Origin: Flammula alnicola
Taxonomy: Eukaryota > Basidiomycota > Agaricomycetes > Agaricales > Strophariaceae
Direction of reading: 5' to 3'
Assembly: GCA_015499995.1 (NCBI GenBank)
Contig: JADNRV010000001.1
Coordinates: 558,001 to 622,000, forward strand
DNA: 64,000 nt
Position 1 is the stretch's first letter; each line of letters opens with the position of its first letter. The position numbers were made by a program, and so were the translations under genes. Positions 32,861-45,944 of the stretch are shown here, in pieces. The notes beneath the pieces were generated by a model that was given only the letters and a program-made list of their open reading frames with translations, did no database searches and was not told the DNA's origin.

Positions 32861-35800
32861 AACTGAACGGAGGACATCAGAGGACATCGCGGCATAAACA
32901 CCACGTCGCGTGACGGACGACCCGTTTAAGGGAATTAACCATATGTGTGCGTAGGATCTTTCAAACTTGCGAACACATCCCCGTCTCTCACACTTGCATA
33001 GACCTAACGCTGAAACAGACAGCGGACAACGCGTCAAAATCGTGGTGTCTACTACATGCCATAATCCTATTGAAAATGTCGACGAGAAAAATGCCTTCTC
33101 ATCCGACAATCTCCACACTGACAGTCGACTGACTTTGGCTCCTCGAAACACACATCGACGGATTTTAGGAGCGCTGCATTTTGCTTCTTGACACGCCGCT
33201 TCCATTGGCTGTAGATTGTCGATCTATACAGCCGCCATGGTCTGTCTGGCACGACACGCTGTTTCATATCATCTCAACATTCAGAAGAAAGAAGAATCGT
33301 TACGGTATTCCGTCATACTACCTATCCATCTGGGAGCTCTACGGTAAATTGTTGCCTATATGTCGTGTTCAGTATTAACGAACGTAAAGGCCTCTTTGGC
33401 GATGTCACTGTCGCGTCGCCGGCGGTGTAAATCTCGTCTCGTGAATGATGAGTACATGGTACAAGCCGCGCTCAACTTCATCAACAATTCACAGTGAGGG
33501 ATTTCGGTCCGCACTCGCCAGTCCGTGTAAATCACTGACATCCATTCAAGGCGTCCTACAGTCGTGAGACTCAGTCATCTACATTCCATCTCTCTCGCGT
33601 TTATTTTTTTGGGCCGAACCCCCCCCATATATGCCCATCGCGGGAACGCGTAACAATGCCAAAAGTTCCCAGAACGAATATTCGACGGACCTCTTTACAC
33701 CTGAGATAAGACTAACAATATCACGGTCTGCTGACCGAGTCTAAAACGCTTTCTGACTCTCGTGATCATGCCATGGAGCAGGTAGGGAAACAAGCTAGCA
33801 CCTTAAAAGTCCTCGTGGGTTTCTCGACTTGTGCAGAGTGTTCCCAGGAGAAAGCGCGGCTCCTTCATTTCGGGTGGTGCATTTTTATGTTTACGGAATC
33901 ACAGTCTGAAGCTCGGACGCTGGTTTCCGGAGTTCAATGTGTTCTCCGTGGAAACACTTTTCGCCATCCGTATACCGCGGTAGTTTTATTCTAGCCACCA
34001 CCTCCACCTCCCAAAAACCTTGATTCATCTTCTGGGAACAGATTTATCCTGCAACTTTCCCTGTCAATTGAATTTCTTTACCTCTTTTCCCTGTGCGTGA
34101 AATGACCTATTTTGATTACCAACACTCACCACGCGGTTTTGACAGAGTAGCGCAGGAGCAGAGGCACTAGGCTCGTTCTGCCGTCCCAGGTTTAACATGT
34201 CGTGCGAACCTTGGCACTGAAAAGGGCTCACCCGTTTGGTTTTCTTCACGTATATGCAATGTGCTGAAATGCTTTTTGTTATCTGTAGTGGAAATTTTGA
34301 CGGTTCATATGTTAATTTCCTCTTTGACGGCTAGACATTCCAGAAGAACTTGGGCCCTTTCGGCTCTGCCATTGATCAATGTCGTTTATGACACATCCAA
34401 AAACCGGTCGTTACTCGTTATGTTCTCAAAACCTTTAGATTGGCAATGTCATTGATTCGATACAGCTCGCATTTGGTTCCACGACCTAATTTTTATCATG
34501 GGCAAAAACCGGTCAAAAATGGCAGTCATGAAAACGATCAGAAGGCATGGAAAGTGCTATTTCCGTCAGCGACGTGATCAAACTTCGAGTCAACATTCCA
34601 CAATCAGTCCTTGACTATACGAAGGTATTTCATCACAAAACCAGAACTTGATCTCTAGGCAAAAAATAGGCGACACTGTTTGATTCCGCTATGTCGGACT
34701 AAAGAGAGCATTAGCGTTCATTTTCCGGTCATACGTGGGGACTTACTGCATACATTCACACCGTGATCAGCGCCTGATTAGTTCTATCACACCATTAGTG
34801 CAACGGGGACATTTGCGCATCGGGCATTCTATGGCCTATCTGGTACATCGCTTTATCTACATCACATCTGCTACCCATCAAGGCCTTTCCTGCAACTCGG
34901 ATTGTACGGTACAATGCGCCAAACACAAAAGGCCTGAATGCGTCCCACGACTTTACGACTTTACACGGTGTAAAGCAAGTATATTCACTATATCCACCGA
35001 TATGTGATCTTGAACCCCATTTTTCGTGCAGAGACGGTCCCAGTGGGGCCATATCAAGTTGCATGCATTAAGTCTAGAGCTTAATTCAAAGCTCGAGGCG
35101 TCAATCATACCTAGGCATGTACGACTGTATTTATTCCAATCCTTATTCGTGCTTCAAACGCAATGTGACTAACGCCATCAGTGGAAATTACAAACACCCG
35201 AACGCATAAAGTTATCGATGAAGTTGACAAGCATAGTGCGTGAACATGGTGCAGGCTGCGGCCGCTGCGCATCGCCTTACTTTTGCCTGGCTTAACGGCC
35301 TCAGCAAGTTTATTTCTGGTCTTCCGCTGCCGCACCCTTTCGCTGCCTATTCTTGACAGAGTTTCGGAAACATCCATGGCGTCAATCATATTTTCGAGTC
35401 CTATTTTCTTCAGCGTAAGCTTGGAATACCATGCTTCCTGTCTCCCACAACGGCAGCACCAACCGCGTCTCGGCAGGTTGCCAGAGAGCCGGGAATGAAA
35501 AGTAATATCCGAGTCCAACATCAAACCCTTACTGTGTCTTGCGGACGACATCTAGCACCTGCCAGAATTGGCCTCGTCTAAGCCAATTTCAAGTCGATAG
35601 ACAAATGTTGCACAACACAACACAATTCACCGTCGCCGCAATTGGCTTGGCTGCGAAAATCCGAATCGCGGACATCGGCTTTGGGTCTCTTTGTCTCCTC
35701 GTCTTGTCCACGTCATCCGGCTTGGCCTTTGTGAATGGCTTTAAGGGCTGTTGGCGTTAATCACCTCTCTAGCGCCTGATACGTTGTTTGGGGCCTATTG

Positions 35801-38799
35801 CCCCTCCCCTGTACTCGGTGACGTTTTGTAAACCCCATCTTAACGTCCACGGATATACACCAACGTTAACTAGGGTTCTTTTTTTGTTTGCGGACCGAAT
35901 GTGTGGACATACGCACCGGAGTAGCCGCCTATTTTCTACTCGCTCCTTAGGCCTTCAAGAAAAATATGGTGCACGGTCACGGAATTCACAACGGCCTTCG
36001 AGTTGGCTCAAGGATGTTCCAATGAATCCGTTTATTTGGGTCTGCTACTTAACGGACCTATACTGTATGTCCTCGGTCGCTGGGGACACCAATCTCCGGT
36101 ACATTGAATGATGACCGAGCGGCACAGCAGACATTGGAGGCCCACCAGCAATTTTGCTGTCCTGCCTGACATTATTTGACCGCGGAGGCTCCAGCAGAGA
36201 GCAAGCCATGAGAGAGTGTGAGTTATAGTGCCTCGCAAAGACCGTAAATCTTCCTGCAGTCTTGCTCTGTTTAAAATATCGTCTTACTCGCACTATTCTT
36301 GGACCCAGCACAGAATCCAGACCATCACGGATTATAACTTCCTCGAAATACTGTATCCTACGTGAGCATGCTGACTCCCGCTATTTTTCTTAACCCCTTG
36401 TATCATCTGTACGCCGTGCATGTGCCCATCTTGACCTAGGCCCAGTATACAGATTTCCCTCTGAGCTTAACTTGTCCGATACTATGCGAGACCGTTTCGA
36501 TAACAGCAATCAGCCTTACGACCTTATTCCTAAATTATCCCTACTACTCGATTCCACAAGTCGCACGAATGTTCGTCTGTATTTCCAAACGAGGTGGTAC
36601 AAGCTGACTGATTGGTTTCTAAATCATCTCTTGACCTGCTCTTTGGACTGCCAAACAGTCGTCCACATGAATAAGGGCTGTGGTACTATGTAAGTCCAAA
36701 ATACCTTATGGAGATACCTAGTAGCTCTCACAACCGAGAGGGTTTTGCTCGAGGCGGCAGTACACCGAGAGCAACGTTTTATCCTAAGCGCTGCCCATTA
36801 AAAGTGCCAGAACTAGTGTCCCGAATATTACCTCCATTCAATAATTATTGTCTATACTTTCGATCCCCATCAAGGCCGTGATAGGATAGCCATCATTTTC
36901 GTCATTATTCTGATAGTGAGTAGGGGACCCGGGGTATACTATATGTACGCCAAATATCCGTTGTTTAAAGTTCCAGTAGATATTTAGAATAGAGCGATGT
37001 GCATATCTATCTACTCCAGTTAGAGAGATAAATGTTTGACAATCATCCGTCAGCGATAACTATTTTTAGGCGCCCGTCTACTAGTGGTTGTAATTTTTCA
37101 GGTCATATGTCCGTAGCCTCGCGTGAAGACACATCCTTCCTTAGCTAAAATAGCCGAAGCTATAATAAAGTTCTCTTGGTGGGTAAAAATTAGCTTCCGA
37201 AGATCAGTAGCGCCCAATAGCCACACATGCACAAGTGTAGAGAAAACTTGCCCAATTCCGATCCATTATCCTCGGATCTCAAGTCCCAGAACCCCGCCTT
37301 TATTTTTGCATCAAGTCCTATGAGATTTCTGAAAACGCACCAAATTCTTGGACCTACTACCGCAAAGGGACTAGGCACAACGTCTAACCCAAGCGCTGAG
37401 AAGATCAGAATCACCCGGAGCAGTGTTGATCACCCTCCTTCGCGCGAGTTCCTTTTCGTCATTGTCTGTCCCTGTGAGAAGCAACTTGGCTTTCGCGATT
37501 CTTTCAAGATTCCTTTGAAAAAACTGCCTCGTGTTGACACTGTGAAGGGAGTTACCGCCGGCAGTCGGAGAATACACACGCAGACCGAGAGACCGGCGGT
37601 GTTTGGTACCTTCTCGCATGACTCCGTTTAACGAGACACGGGTTCAAGGTCTCCTTTTTATAAAGTTCTGCGGAGAAGTACAGCTCTTCCGGTTCAAGTT
37701 CGCACGAAACGTTAATTAGGCTCTCTGAATGGCAGCCACTCAGGCTTGTCATTACTGAGCCCCATCCGCTCCACAAGACACGGTAAACGTAAGTACTGAC
37801 AGTGCGCCACACAATATTTGGCTACCCCACTCACACACGACGTACACAAATTCCGCTGTTTACATCGGAGAATAGACAATTCCGCTGAGCAACTTCCACC
37901 GAGAGGAATTCACTGGGGTCTCTTCACCGAGATTTCTGGGCTCCACTCTGCTCCTGCCAACTACAGGCGAATTAGTGTGCAAATAATGTTTATTTATGGT
38001 CTGTGTAAGAGTTGCAGAAATGATTGGTGTTTGCCCGTCGTTGGCCATATCGCCGGGCCCTGTAAATTCAAGCTCGTTCCATAGGCCTGAGACCTGCTAC
38101 AAATTCTTCTACAAACGAATATCTATTGTCGAGTCAAAAGGGTCCATCAAACCCGCCAAATTTCTTCAGAGAACCCACAAAATCCGGATGTTCCAAACGC
38201 AACATGAACCCATAAATCCAAAAAAGTATGCAGGCGTGCGTTGCGTGTCTATTAGCTACACGAGTATACCGAATATAGTACTAGTATATATCATGCGTCT
38301 GTCCGTCTGTCCGTCTGCAGTACGTACGTATACACAAATGCGTGGAGTCGATGTATGTATGTATGAGTGGTGGTGCACGGTGTATAGGTGCACGAATAAT
38401 TAAAACCACGAAAAAATAAAGATAAGAAGAGCGACCAGAAGGAGGAGTACAGCAAGTGGAATGATTGACGACGATCTGGGTCTGGGATATAGGTAGATTA
38501 CACGGTATGGGCTGTGTATGCTATGGGGATAATGGTGAAGAGAAGAAGAGCCGAGAGTGGAACGAATACACAAAGTGAAGAGGGAGAACGTGATAACGAA
38601 AACACGGCCAAGATGGAGGGACAAAGTGAAGAAAGGGCGGAATGGATTAAAGGCAGAGAACACTGTTCGATGTGAGCCGAGGCGAACGATATGGGGTAGG
38701 GATGGAATGAGGGGGGAGACGAGTCATCGGATGCATCATGGGCATGATGGAGGCGTCGAACTAGAGTGAGTATATGCGCGTGCACAGGGCCTATGCAGG
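32861..38799. other. Gene desert, 5.9 kb
   Basis: No recognisable protein domain, no long spliced frame and no known repeat family. The longest ORF (minus, 35111-35551, 146 codons, containing CCRCGRQEAW and RQRKTRNKLAEAVK) is unassigned. There are short simple repeats near 38297-38317 (GTCT/GTCC units) and 38350-38365 (GTAT units). By position and lack of genes it looks like degenerated repeat-type DNA next to the palindrome. Confidence 0.45.
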
Positions 38800-41229
38800 T
38801 TATAGCCTCATCGGATTACCTGCCGGCAACCCCTCCCTCTCCCTTGGTGGTAGATCATCCACGCGCAAACCCTCCATCTTCAGTGGACTCGACACGCCTA
38901 TGGTCCCGACGGCCCTCTTCCCAGCATGCTGTTGTCTCCGTCCAAGCAACGTCGCATGGTCCATGTCCAGTTCAAAGCCTTTATGTCCTGCCCTCGCTCT
39001 CGTCTTACTCGGAGCCGAAGCGCCGCCGGTGCCTGCACCCGCAGCAGTGACTATTCTCCCCCTCCCTCGATCCCGTGGTCCCGCTCTGCCCTCCGAAACC
39101 GAATGATGCACCTGTTTCAGCTGCTGGTCATCTACAGTCGGCTGTATAAACTGCTGTTGTCGCCTGTCGTGCTCCCTATCACTCTCCGCTCCGCTGTCAT
39201 ATTCATCTTCCTCCTCCTCTTCGTCGTCTTCGTTCAGTCCACTCAAAAATCCACGCGCACCAGCACCGCCTCGGCCGTTGTATTTTCTTCTCCGTGCACC
39301 TTCTTCTTCCATTCGATGCACTGCGTACGTGATGTCAAAGGCCTCTTTGAGGGTGGCAATACCAGGACTCCGTCCTTCATATCCGCGGCCACCCCTTGCT
39401 TCCGAGAGAAGAGGTGAGTCTAATGGGAAACTCGATAACGGCTCCTTGAGGTGGTTATATATGAAGGGTGTGGGAGGTGGAGGTGGCGCTGGGGCAGCAT
39501 TACACCACGGATGCGCAAGGAACTCGTCGATGGTATACCGTTGCGCAGGGTCTACACAGAGGAGATGCGTAATAAGGTCCTTGGCTGTGAAATAAACTGG
39601 TCAAAAAAGAAAGCATGATAGAAAAATGAATGTCATACCGGAATGACTGATATCGTCCCACCAAGGACTAAGAAAAGTATAATAGCCCCTCGCAACCTTT
39701 TCGGTGAGGACATTTATGCTCTCGTCGTAAAAGGGAGGGAAACCACACAATAGCGTATATAGTACGCATCCCATAGCCCACATGTCGACGCTTTTGCTAT
39801 ACCGTTCGTCTTTAACGATTTCCGGTGCCGTATAGCCGACAGTTCCACAAGGGGTCATGGTCTCTTCGTTCCACACGACCTTACTGAGACCAAAATCCGC
39901 GATCTTGACGCGCCCAATACCACCACCTCCAACGCCGGGGATGAACTCGCCCTCGTCTTCCTTTTCCTCATCATAAGGACGCCGGATGGGGTTCTTGGAT
40001 GGGATGATGTCGATGCGCTCAAATAGAAGGTTTTCCGGTTTGATATCGCGATGAACGACGCCGCGTTCTTCATGGAGGTACCTGACACCATGTGCGACCT
40101 GGAGGATAACGTGCCTTGCCAGGTTCTCGCTGAAGTAGGTAAGTTTGACGATTTGATGAAAGAGCTCGCCTCCTTCCATCACTGTTATGACGTCGATGAG
40201 GTCACATGAGATCTGGAGATCGAGGAAGAGCACATACATTCCATTACGAGAAAATAATGTTCTTCGGATTCCGAGAAGGAATAGAGCTTTACAATGGATG
40301 GATGGGAGGTACCGCGCATGATTTGCACCTCTAAGAATAATGAGCAAAAAATAATAGAATAAAATATAAGATCCGGACCTTTGAGGATATTTGCACGCTA
40401 GATGAAGGGAATAGGGGTTAGAATACAACAAGAAAATCATGCAGATGACGACAAGTATGAATATTAGACGGCACCTCTGTCACGCGCGGTTTTTTCTTGA
40501 ACTGAGGGTTCAAGTGTTTATCGCCTGCCTGCAAACAGAAAAAGGAAAACCGCGCGGATGAGGGACGAATGGAAGAAAAGAGAAAGAGGGTATATGGGTC
40601 AGTTTATTGACAAACGGAAAAGGAAGAGAGGAAGAGATGTGCAGCGCGTGAAGGGTCATACCTGAGATGCATTGAGCTCGAATTTACGAACAACCTTGAC
40701 TATTAAGAATCGGATCGCATCAGGGGGATGGTCAGGTGAATGGAGAACTTTGAAAACTGACCAGCAACGGGTTTTCCAGTGCTAGATTCGACAGCTTTGT
40801 ATACATTTGAAAAAGCGCCGCTTGGATGGAGATTAGCGCAAAATCAGAAGGAAAGGATGATTTTTGACGCACTCTCCCATCTTGTCGGACAGGGTGTAAT
40901 TCTCGAGGCCCTTGTATACAGGCATTTTGGTCTTATGCCGTCGTTCCTCTTCTACGATGAGTTCAGCGGCCTCTCTTGCTGGAGGGGACTTTGATACACT
41001 AGGTTGTGGTGGATGGATGACGGGCTGTTGTTGACGTAAGCCACGTGAGTCATCGGGATTATTGTCAGGTTTTGACTCCTGAGGTGGTTGGCGGTTGTGG
41101 TTGTGGTGTTTGCCATGGCGGATGAGATCTAGGATAGATAGGAGGATGGGATAGTCTCTTGTTTGCAAAATTTAGATGGGCAAAAGACATACTTTTGAAA
41201 GCGTCGACGACGGATGTTCCGGGTGGCAT
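38800..41229 (-). CDS. CAMK-family Ser/Thr kinase, Rck2/Srk1-like
   Basis: Nine exons, about 625 residues, ATG 41229 to TAA 38802-38800. A short leader MPPGTSVVDAFK and a His/Pro-rich N-terminus precede the kinase domain: YTLSDKMGDGAFSNVYKAV (G-loop) and VKVVRKF (ATP lysine). Next are HPSIVKLYSFSESEEHYFLV, the catalytic [12 protein letters not shown], then a roughly 40-residue acidic/Gly insert, ADFGLSKVVW, CGTVGYTAPEIV and a final lobe ending DEFLAHPW. The insert between catalytic loop and DFG and the acidic Arg-rich tail resemble MAPK-activated kinases Rck2 and fission-yeast Srk1, which act below the stress MAP kinase. That placement is inference from family resemblance. Exon 6 is only 19 nt (40379-40397). 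The gene is divergent from PRP31 across 237 bp. Confidence 0.9.
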
Positions 41230-41466
41230 TGCGTGAGTTGAGTGGAGAGGAAAGAGACGGCCGTGGCTAGCTGCTATGTAAGTAGCCCAAATTCATCAAT
41301 GACGCAACAAGACAGGAGTCCATGACGTACCCTAACTCATCAGTCCACTGCGCCACAGCTACAAATCCTTCCCATTTGCAGTCTATACGCAACAGGAAAT
41401 ACTATCACACGCTAATTTACCTGCCAATAATGTCCCGTGACCTCCACCTCCTTCATCCAGGATACC

Positions 41467-43786
41467 ATGAGCGGCCTCGCAGACGAACTCCTTGCTGACC
41501 TCCAAGGTCTCTCCGGGGATGAAAACCAAGACGAGGAAGAACAAGTCCAGGAGCCCGGCCCGTCCACATCGACATCTAATGGCCTCAAACGCAAAGCAAT
41601 CGGCGGCGATCTGGATGTCGACGTATCCGGGGACGAAGATGAGGACGAAGAAATGGGAGAAGCCGAAGGCCTGAGAAACAGCGAAAGGCGCAGACGGAAA
41701 GCAGTCGAGGTGGTGGGCTGGTGCTGGAAGGGGCGTGAAGCCTGCAGACGAGCTTGATGCCGACGACGTGCAGCGTATGGAGCTTGGTGGCATTGAGGAC
41801 GTTAGCAAGATCGCCAAGCTCGAGGGGAGTAAACGATGAATGACATCCTCAAGGTCTGTCTATGCTGTATACTGTATATGCACTTATCTGACATGATGTG
41901 TCTCTGTAGGAAGTCGAGAAATACCAAGCGAACCCGACGCCCAATGCACAAATGGCGCTGCCGGCCCACTTGAACCCTGAATACAACATCATAGTGCAGG
42001 CCAACAACCTGTCCGTCGATGTCGATAACGAGATTCTCGTCGTGCACAAAGTCAGTGAATCCATACCATGCATCGTAGACAAATGTCGATACTACTTACT
42101 GATTCTCTTCTCTTTTTCATGCAGTTCATCCGCGACCATTATGCACCGCGGTTCCCAGAACTCGAACAACTCGTCACAGATCCAGGGATGTACATCCGCG
42201 CCGTGCGTGCGCTTGCCAATAGCGAGGTCAGTCATCATCTTTTGCCAACCATCCATACACCAGGCCCCTTATTAGCAGCCGCATACAGGAACTAGCCAAA
42301 GTTGATCTGGCAGGCGTGCTGCCACCCGCAATCATCATGAGCGTCGTCGTCACGTCTACGACCACCTCCGGCAAGCCGCTATCCAATGCTGAATTCGCCG
42401 CTGTGCAGCGTGCATGCGACCTTGCGGACAGACTAGAAGAGGCACGCAAAAAAGTCTGTCACTTCTTCCTCTTTGTATCCTAAGAACTATAGTACTGACC
42501 TTCGTCTTACCTTCTTTTTTTTCCACTACAGATATTCATGTATGTCAGCTCCCGAATGAACGTACTCGCACCCAACCTATCCGCTATTGTTGGTACTACC
42601 ACAGCTGCGAAACTACTCGGAGTCGCCGGTGGCCTCGCGGGCCTCGCGAAAATGCCGTCGTGTAATGCCCATGTAGGTAGTCTCTTTTTCTGCTATCTTC
42701 CCCCATTCTGACTCTTCTGCTTCAACTCAACAGCTGCTAGGGGCACAAAGGAAAATAACCGCAGGATTCTCGACAGCAACGCAAAAACGGCACACAGGGT
42801 TCATCTTCCAATCGGAGATCGTCTCGCAGACGCCGCCAGAGTACCAGCTCAAGGTCCAGCGCACGGTTGGCGCAAAATGTGTATTGGCTGCCCGAATGGA
42901 TCTGGAGCGGTCGCGGAGGGATGGTGAGTTTATGTTCTTTGTTTTTTTTTGTTTCTTTATTTTTTTGCATCTTGATTTTGGGTATCTTTGTTGTTTGCGG
43001 TGTTCTGACTAGGGTGAATTTGCGTTCATTATAGGATCCTATGGCGAGAGTCTGCGGGACAAGATCGATAAACATATTGACAGGCTTGCGGCGCCTCCGC
43101 CATCGAAAGTTACCAAGGCCCTGCCTATACCAGGCGACGGACCCAAGAAACGACGAGGTGGAAAACGGTTCGTATTTTTTTTGTTTAATACATTCCTCCA
43201 AGTATATATTTAATAAATACCCACCCGACTCAAATTCCCTTTGTCTATTTTTGACGATGACAATGCTAATTCGATCTACAACAGGGCTCGCAAAGCGAAA
43301 GAAGCATACGCACAGACCGAGCTGCGTAAACTACAGAACCGCATGGTGTTCGGCGAGGCGGAGGAGGAAGTCGGTGCATTCGACCAGACCAAGGGGTTAG
43401 GTATGATCGGTGTAGGCACGGGCAAGGTCCGTGCGGGGCTTGGAGAAGCCAAGAGTCGAGGTACCTGCAGTTCATGTTCCGCCATTTCTTGGTTTAGCCA
43501 GTTAATTCTCCTTTTTTTTTCTAGCGAAAATGTCCAAGGCAAACAAGCTACGGACGGCCAATATCACACGCTCTGCGCAGCAGTCGCAATCGCAGAGTTC
43601 GGGTACTGCTACTTCTTTGAGTGTTACTCCATCGCAAGGTTTGTTTTCGCCGTCTTTGCAACGCACCTTTTTGTCTGACTCGCTCTATTTTTTTCAGGCT
43701 TCGAGTTGACCAACCGCAACACCAGGTTGCAACAGGTGAAAGAGGCCAACCAGAAATGGTTCTCTGGTGGAACTTTTCCTTTGTAG
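41467..43786 (+). CDS. PRP31: Pre-mRNA splicing factor Prp31, frame broken in exon 1
   Basis: U4/U6 snRNP protein that bridges Snu13-bound U4 RNA to U5 during tri-snRNP formation. Start [19 protein letters not shown], then an acidic N-terminus. The Nop domain is intact across later exons: [75 protein letters not shown] and LLGAQRK. The Prp31 C-terminal region follows ([19 protein letters not shown], then [10 protein letters not shown]). About ten exons. Exon 1 (41467-41853) reads in three frames. Coding character moves from RRRRKAVEV to GLVLEG near 41709-41717, to [16 protein letters not shown] near 41729-41734, and to MNDILK near 41834-41837. Three one-base deletions explain this. The gene is essential in yeast, so sequence error is likelier than a pseudogene. 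Confidence 0.93.
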
Positions 43787-44058
43787 GTCAAAAGGTGCTT
43801 AGGTGTTTGATATTGTGCTTGTTTTATACAGTATATGCTGTCGCTTTCGTACATTCTTTTTTTCTTTACTGGATATCATCGAATCTAATATTTCTCGTAC
43901 GGTAAAACGATACTGAGAAACATTGCGTCAAGAAGACTTTGTAGTGGTATGCATAAAAGGGCTAATGATACAAATGGAAAATAAAAACAGATGACTAGGT
44001 GCGAATGTGTATGTAGTAATTTTCAACGACGATAATGAACAAGGAAGGCAGAGTTCGA

Positions 44059-44846
44059 TTATGCTCGACTATGAGTGGCGGTTGTCTCGCCTGTTGAAGA
44101 GTTCTGCGAGACGTCGATGAAGCCTGTTGCCTTCTTGCCGTCGGCAACGTTCGCTCGCTTGGAGCGGTAATCGCGAATTGCCGACCGAATAGCGTCCTCG
44201 GCCAACACTAAAAGAGAACGGTAAGACCGAGGGCATTGTGTATGACAACTCGGGGACGTACTTGAGCAATGAAGCTTTACAGGTGGTAGGCATAGTTCTT
44301 TGGCAATCTCAGTGTTCTTGATTTTGCCAGCCTCCTCTAATGAGAGCCCCATGACACGCTCAGTCATATATGAACTCGACGCAATGGCGCTGCCACAGCC
44401 AAATGTCTTGAACTTGACATCTGAGATGATTCCGTTATCGTCCACGCGAATCTGAAGCTTCATAACGTCTCCGCAGCTGTGGAAAGAAGAAAAAGGTGAT
44501 CCGATTAGTTCCGCGGGAATAACGACGGCAACATGAGACGACGACGGCGGAGTGGCCATCGCAGTGTCTCAGGGTAGTATAGGACTTACGCAGGTGCTCC
44601 TACGAGGCCTGTGCCGACGTCGACGTCGCCTTTGGGGAGGGAGCCCACCTAAGAATTGGTTATCAGATAAAGAGCTCCAACGGTCCAGACTTTGAAAAAT
44701 CGATCCAAACATACGTTTCTAGGCTTCTCATAATGGGAAATCACCTTCTCGTGATAGCCACGAGCGGCAATAGGCTGGAAAACAGCCCTGGAGATGGCTG
44801 GGCGGGGGGCAGCGAAGATGGTCTTTCGTAGGGCTGAGTGGAACAT
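44059..44846 (-). CDS. ISU1: Mitochondrial Fe-S cluster scaffold Isu1
   Basis: Scaffold on which Nfs1/Isd11 and frataxin build [2Fe-2S] clusters in the mitochondrial matrix. Four exons give 184 residues. A basic presequence (FHSALRKTIFAAPRPAISRA) is followed by YHEKVISHYEKPRN, VGSLPKGDVDVGTGLVGAPA and CGDVMKLQIRVDDNG. The three cluster-binding cysteines are in ACGD, GCGSA and LHCS. The Asp of GD and the Hsp70-binding LPPVK motif are present (ELCLPPVKLHCS). The C-terminus AIRDYRSKRANVADGKKATG is extended by a polar tail. The last intron lies inside LHCS-MLAEDA. The gene is divergent from TAF9, with CCAAT boxes in the 216-bp intergenic promoter. Confidence 0.97.
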
Positions 44847-45062
44847 GGTCGCTTGGGTGCAAAGGAGAGAAGCGATGGTTGCGCTTTGTCACAGGATTTG
44901 AATTTGGAGCCAGCCACTCACACGCTCACGGGACTCTCATTGGCTCATCTCTTGCCGGCCAATCAGCGCTGGACCTTGGCTCCCATTGGCTCATGCTCTT
45001 GGTAAACAACTGGCAATACATTCATCCCAAACAAGATCAACTTGAACTCAGCTCTAGCGCTC
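44847..45062. promoter_or_regulatory. Bidirectional ISU1/TAF9 promoter with three CCAAT boxes
   Basis: The 216 bp between the two start codons hold CCAAT on the plus strand at 44959-44963 and on the minus strand (ATTGG) at 44939-44943 and 44985-44989. The two inverted ones sit in an 11-base direct repeat, CATTGGCTCAT (44938-44948 and 44984-44994). CCAAT is the site of the fungal HAP/NF-Y complex, which with HapX controls many iron-using genes. That it controls ISU1 here is inference. Confidence 0.6.
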
Positions 45063-45944
45063 ATGTCTCGTCCAGCGGACAATCTACCCTCCACCGCTAG
45101 GGCTATCGCACTTTTACTCTCGTCGGCACCCTCCGTACAGGATGCCCAACCAGGGGTACTGCACCAACTTTTGGAATTCGCACATAGGTATACATCACAA
45201 GTCCTGACCGATGCAAACGTGTATGCCGAACATGCTGGCCGAGGAGGCAAGGTCGAAATGGACGATGTAACTCTCGCAGTCCAAGCACGCGTTGGCTGGG
45301 AGTTCGGAGGTCGTGTGCCGAAAGAGGTTCGTCGCTTTTGATTTACAATGTACACTAGCGCAGGAGTATTGAACATATGATCACACCAGTACATCCTGTC
45401 GCTTGCCTCAGAGGTGAATGCGGCGCCTCTCCCTGCGGTACCGGAAGTGTTTGGCGTCAGACTTCCCCCAGCATCCGACTGTCTTTCCTCTGTGGACTTT
45501 GACTTGATTCCTAATAAGCGACCGCCTGGTGTGAAATTGTACGACGAGGAAATCGAAGAAATCGAAGAATCTGAATCGGAGTCGGAGGAAGAAGAAGACA
45601 TAGAAATGGAGCCAGCTGCTGTGCCAAGTGGTCGTCCCCAAGCCCATGGGACACCCTCTATTATAACCTCTCAAGACCAGCCGATGAGGGAAGAGGCGCC
45701 GTTCCCAATCAGCGCCATTGCTACTCCCTCCGATATTGATATGATCGGAACGCCAGCTAGCCAAGGAATGCGCATGGAAACTGAGGAGGCCAGCGACGGG
45801 GGAGACGATGATGAAGAGGGCCTGTTTGCTGGAGGCGACGATGAAGAAGAGGAGAGCGATGGAATGGAAGAGGTCTCAACTGCATTGGTGGAGAACACCA
45901 ACGGTGTCAAAAGAAAATTGGTTGAGGAAGACGACTACGATTGA
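45063..45944 (+). CDS. TAF9: Transcription initiation factor TFIID subunit 9 (TAF9)
   Basis: Histone-fold subunit shared by TFIID and SAGA; it pairs with TAF6. Exons 45063-45326 and 45390-45944 encode 272 residues. The H3-like fold spans about residues 8-100: ARAIALLLSSAPSVQD, VLHQLLEFAHRYTSQVLTDA, YAEHAGRGGKVEMDDVTLAV and YILSLASEVNAAPLP. The family motifs FGVRLPPASDCLSSVDFDLI follow. The C-terminal half is very acidic (runs of Glu/Asp) and disordered, ending KRKLVEEDDYD. The start is the Met of MSRPAD; an alternative codon 21 bp upstream is not ATG. Length is within the fungal range. Confidence 0.95.

Noticed and set aside
35111..35551. 146-codon minus-strand ORF with CCRCGRQ and a basic stretch
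   Set aside because: Looked briefly like a zinc-containing transposase fragment, but no catalytic or finger pattern is complete and no extension by splicing was found.
38290..38370. GTCT/GTCC and GTAT short tandem runs
   Set aside because: Ordinary microsatellites without array structure or conserved spacers; not CRISPR or a functional repeat.
41467..41853. PRP31 as a pseudogene because of three frame breaks
   Set aside because: All nine downstream exons are intact with strong conservation. Breaks are single-base and of the same kind as in other housekeeping genes here, so sequence error is more likely.
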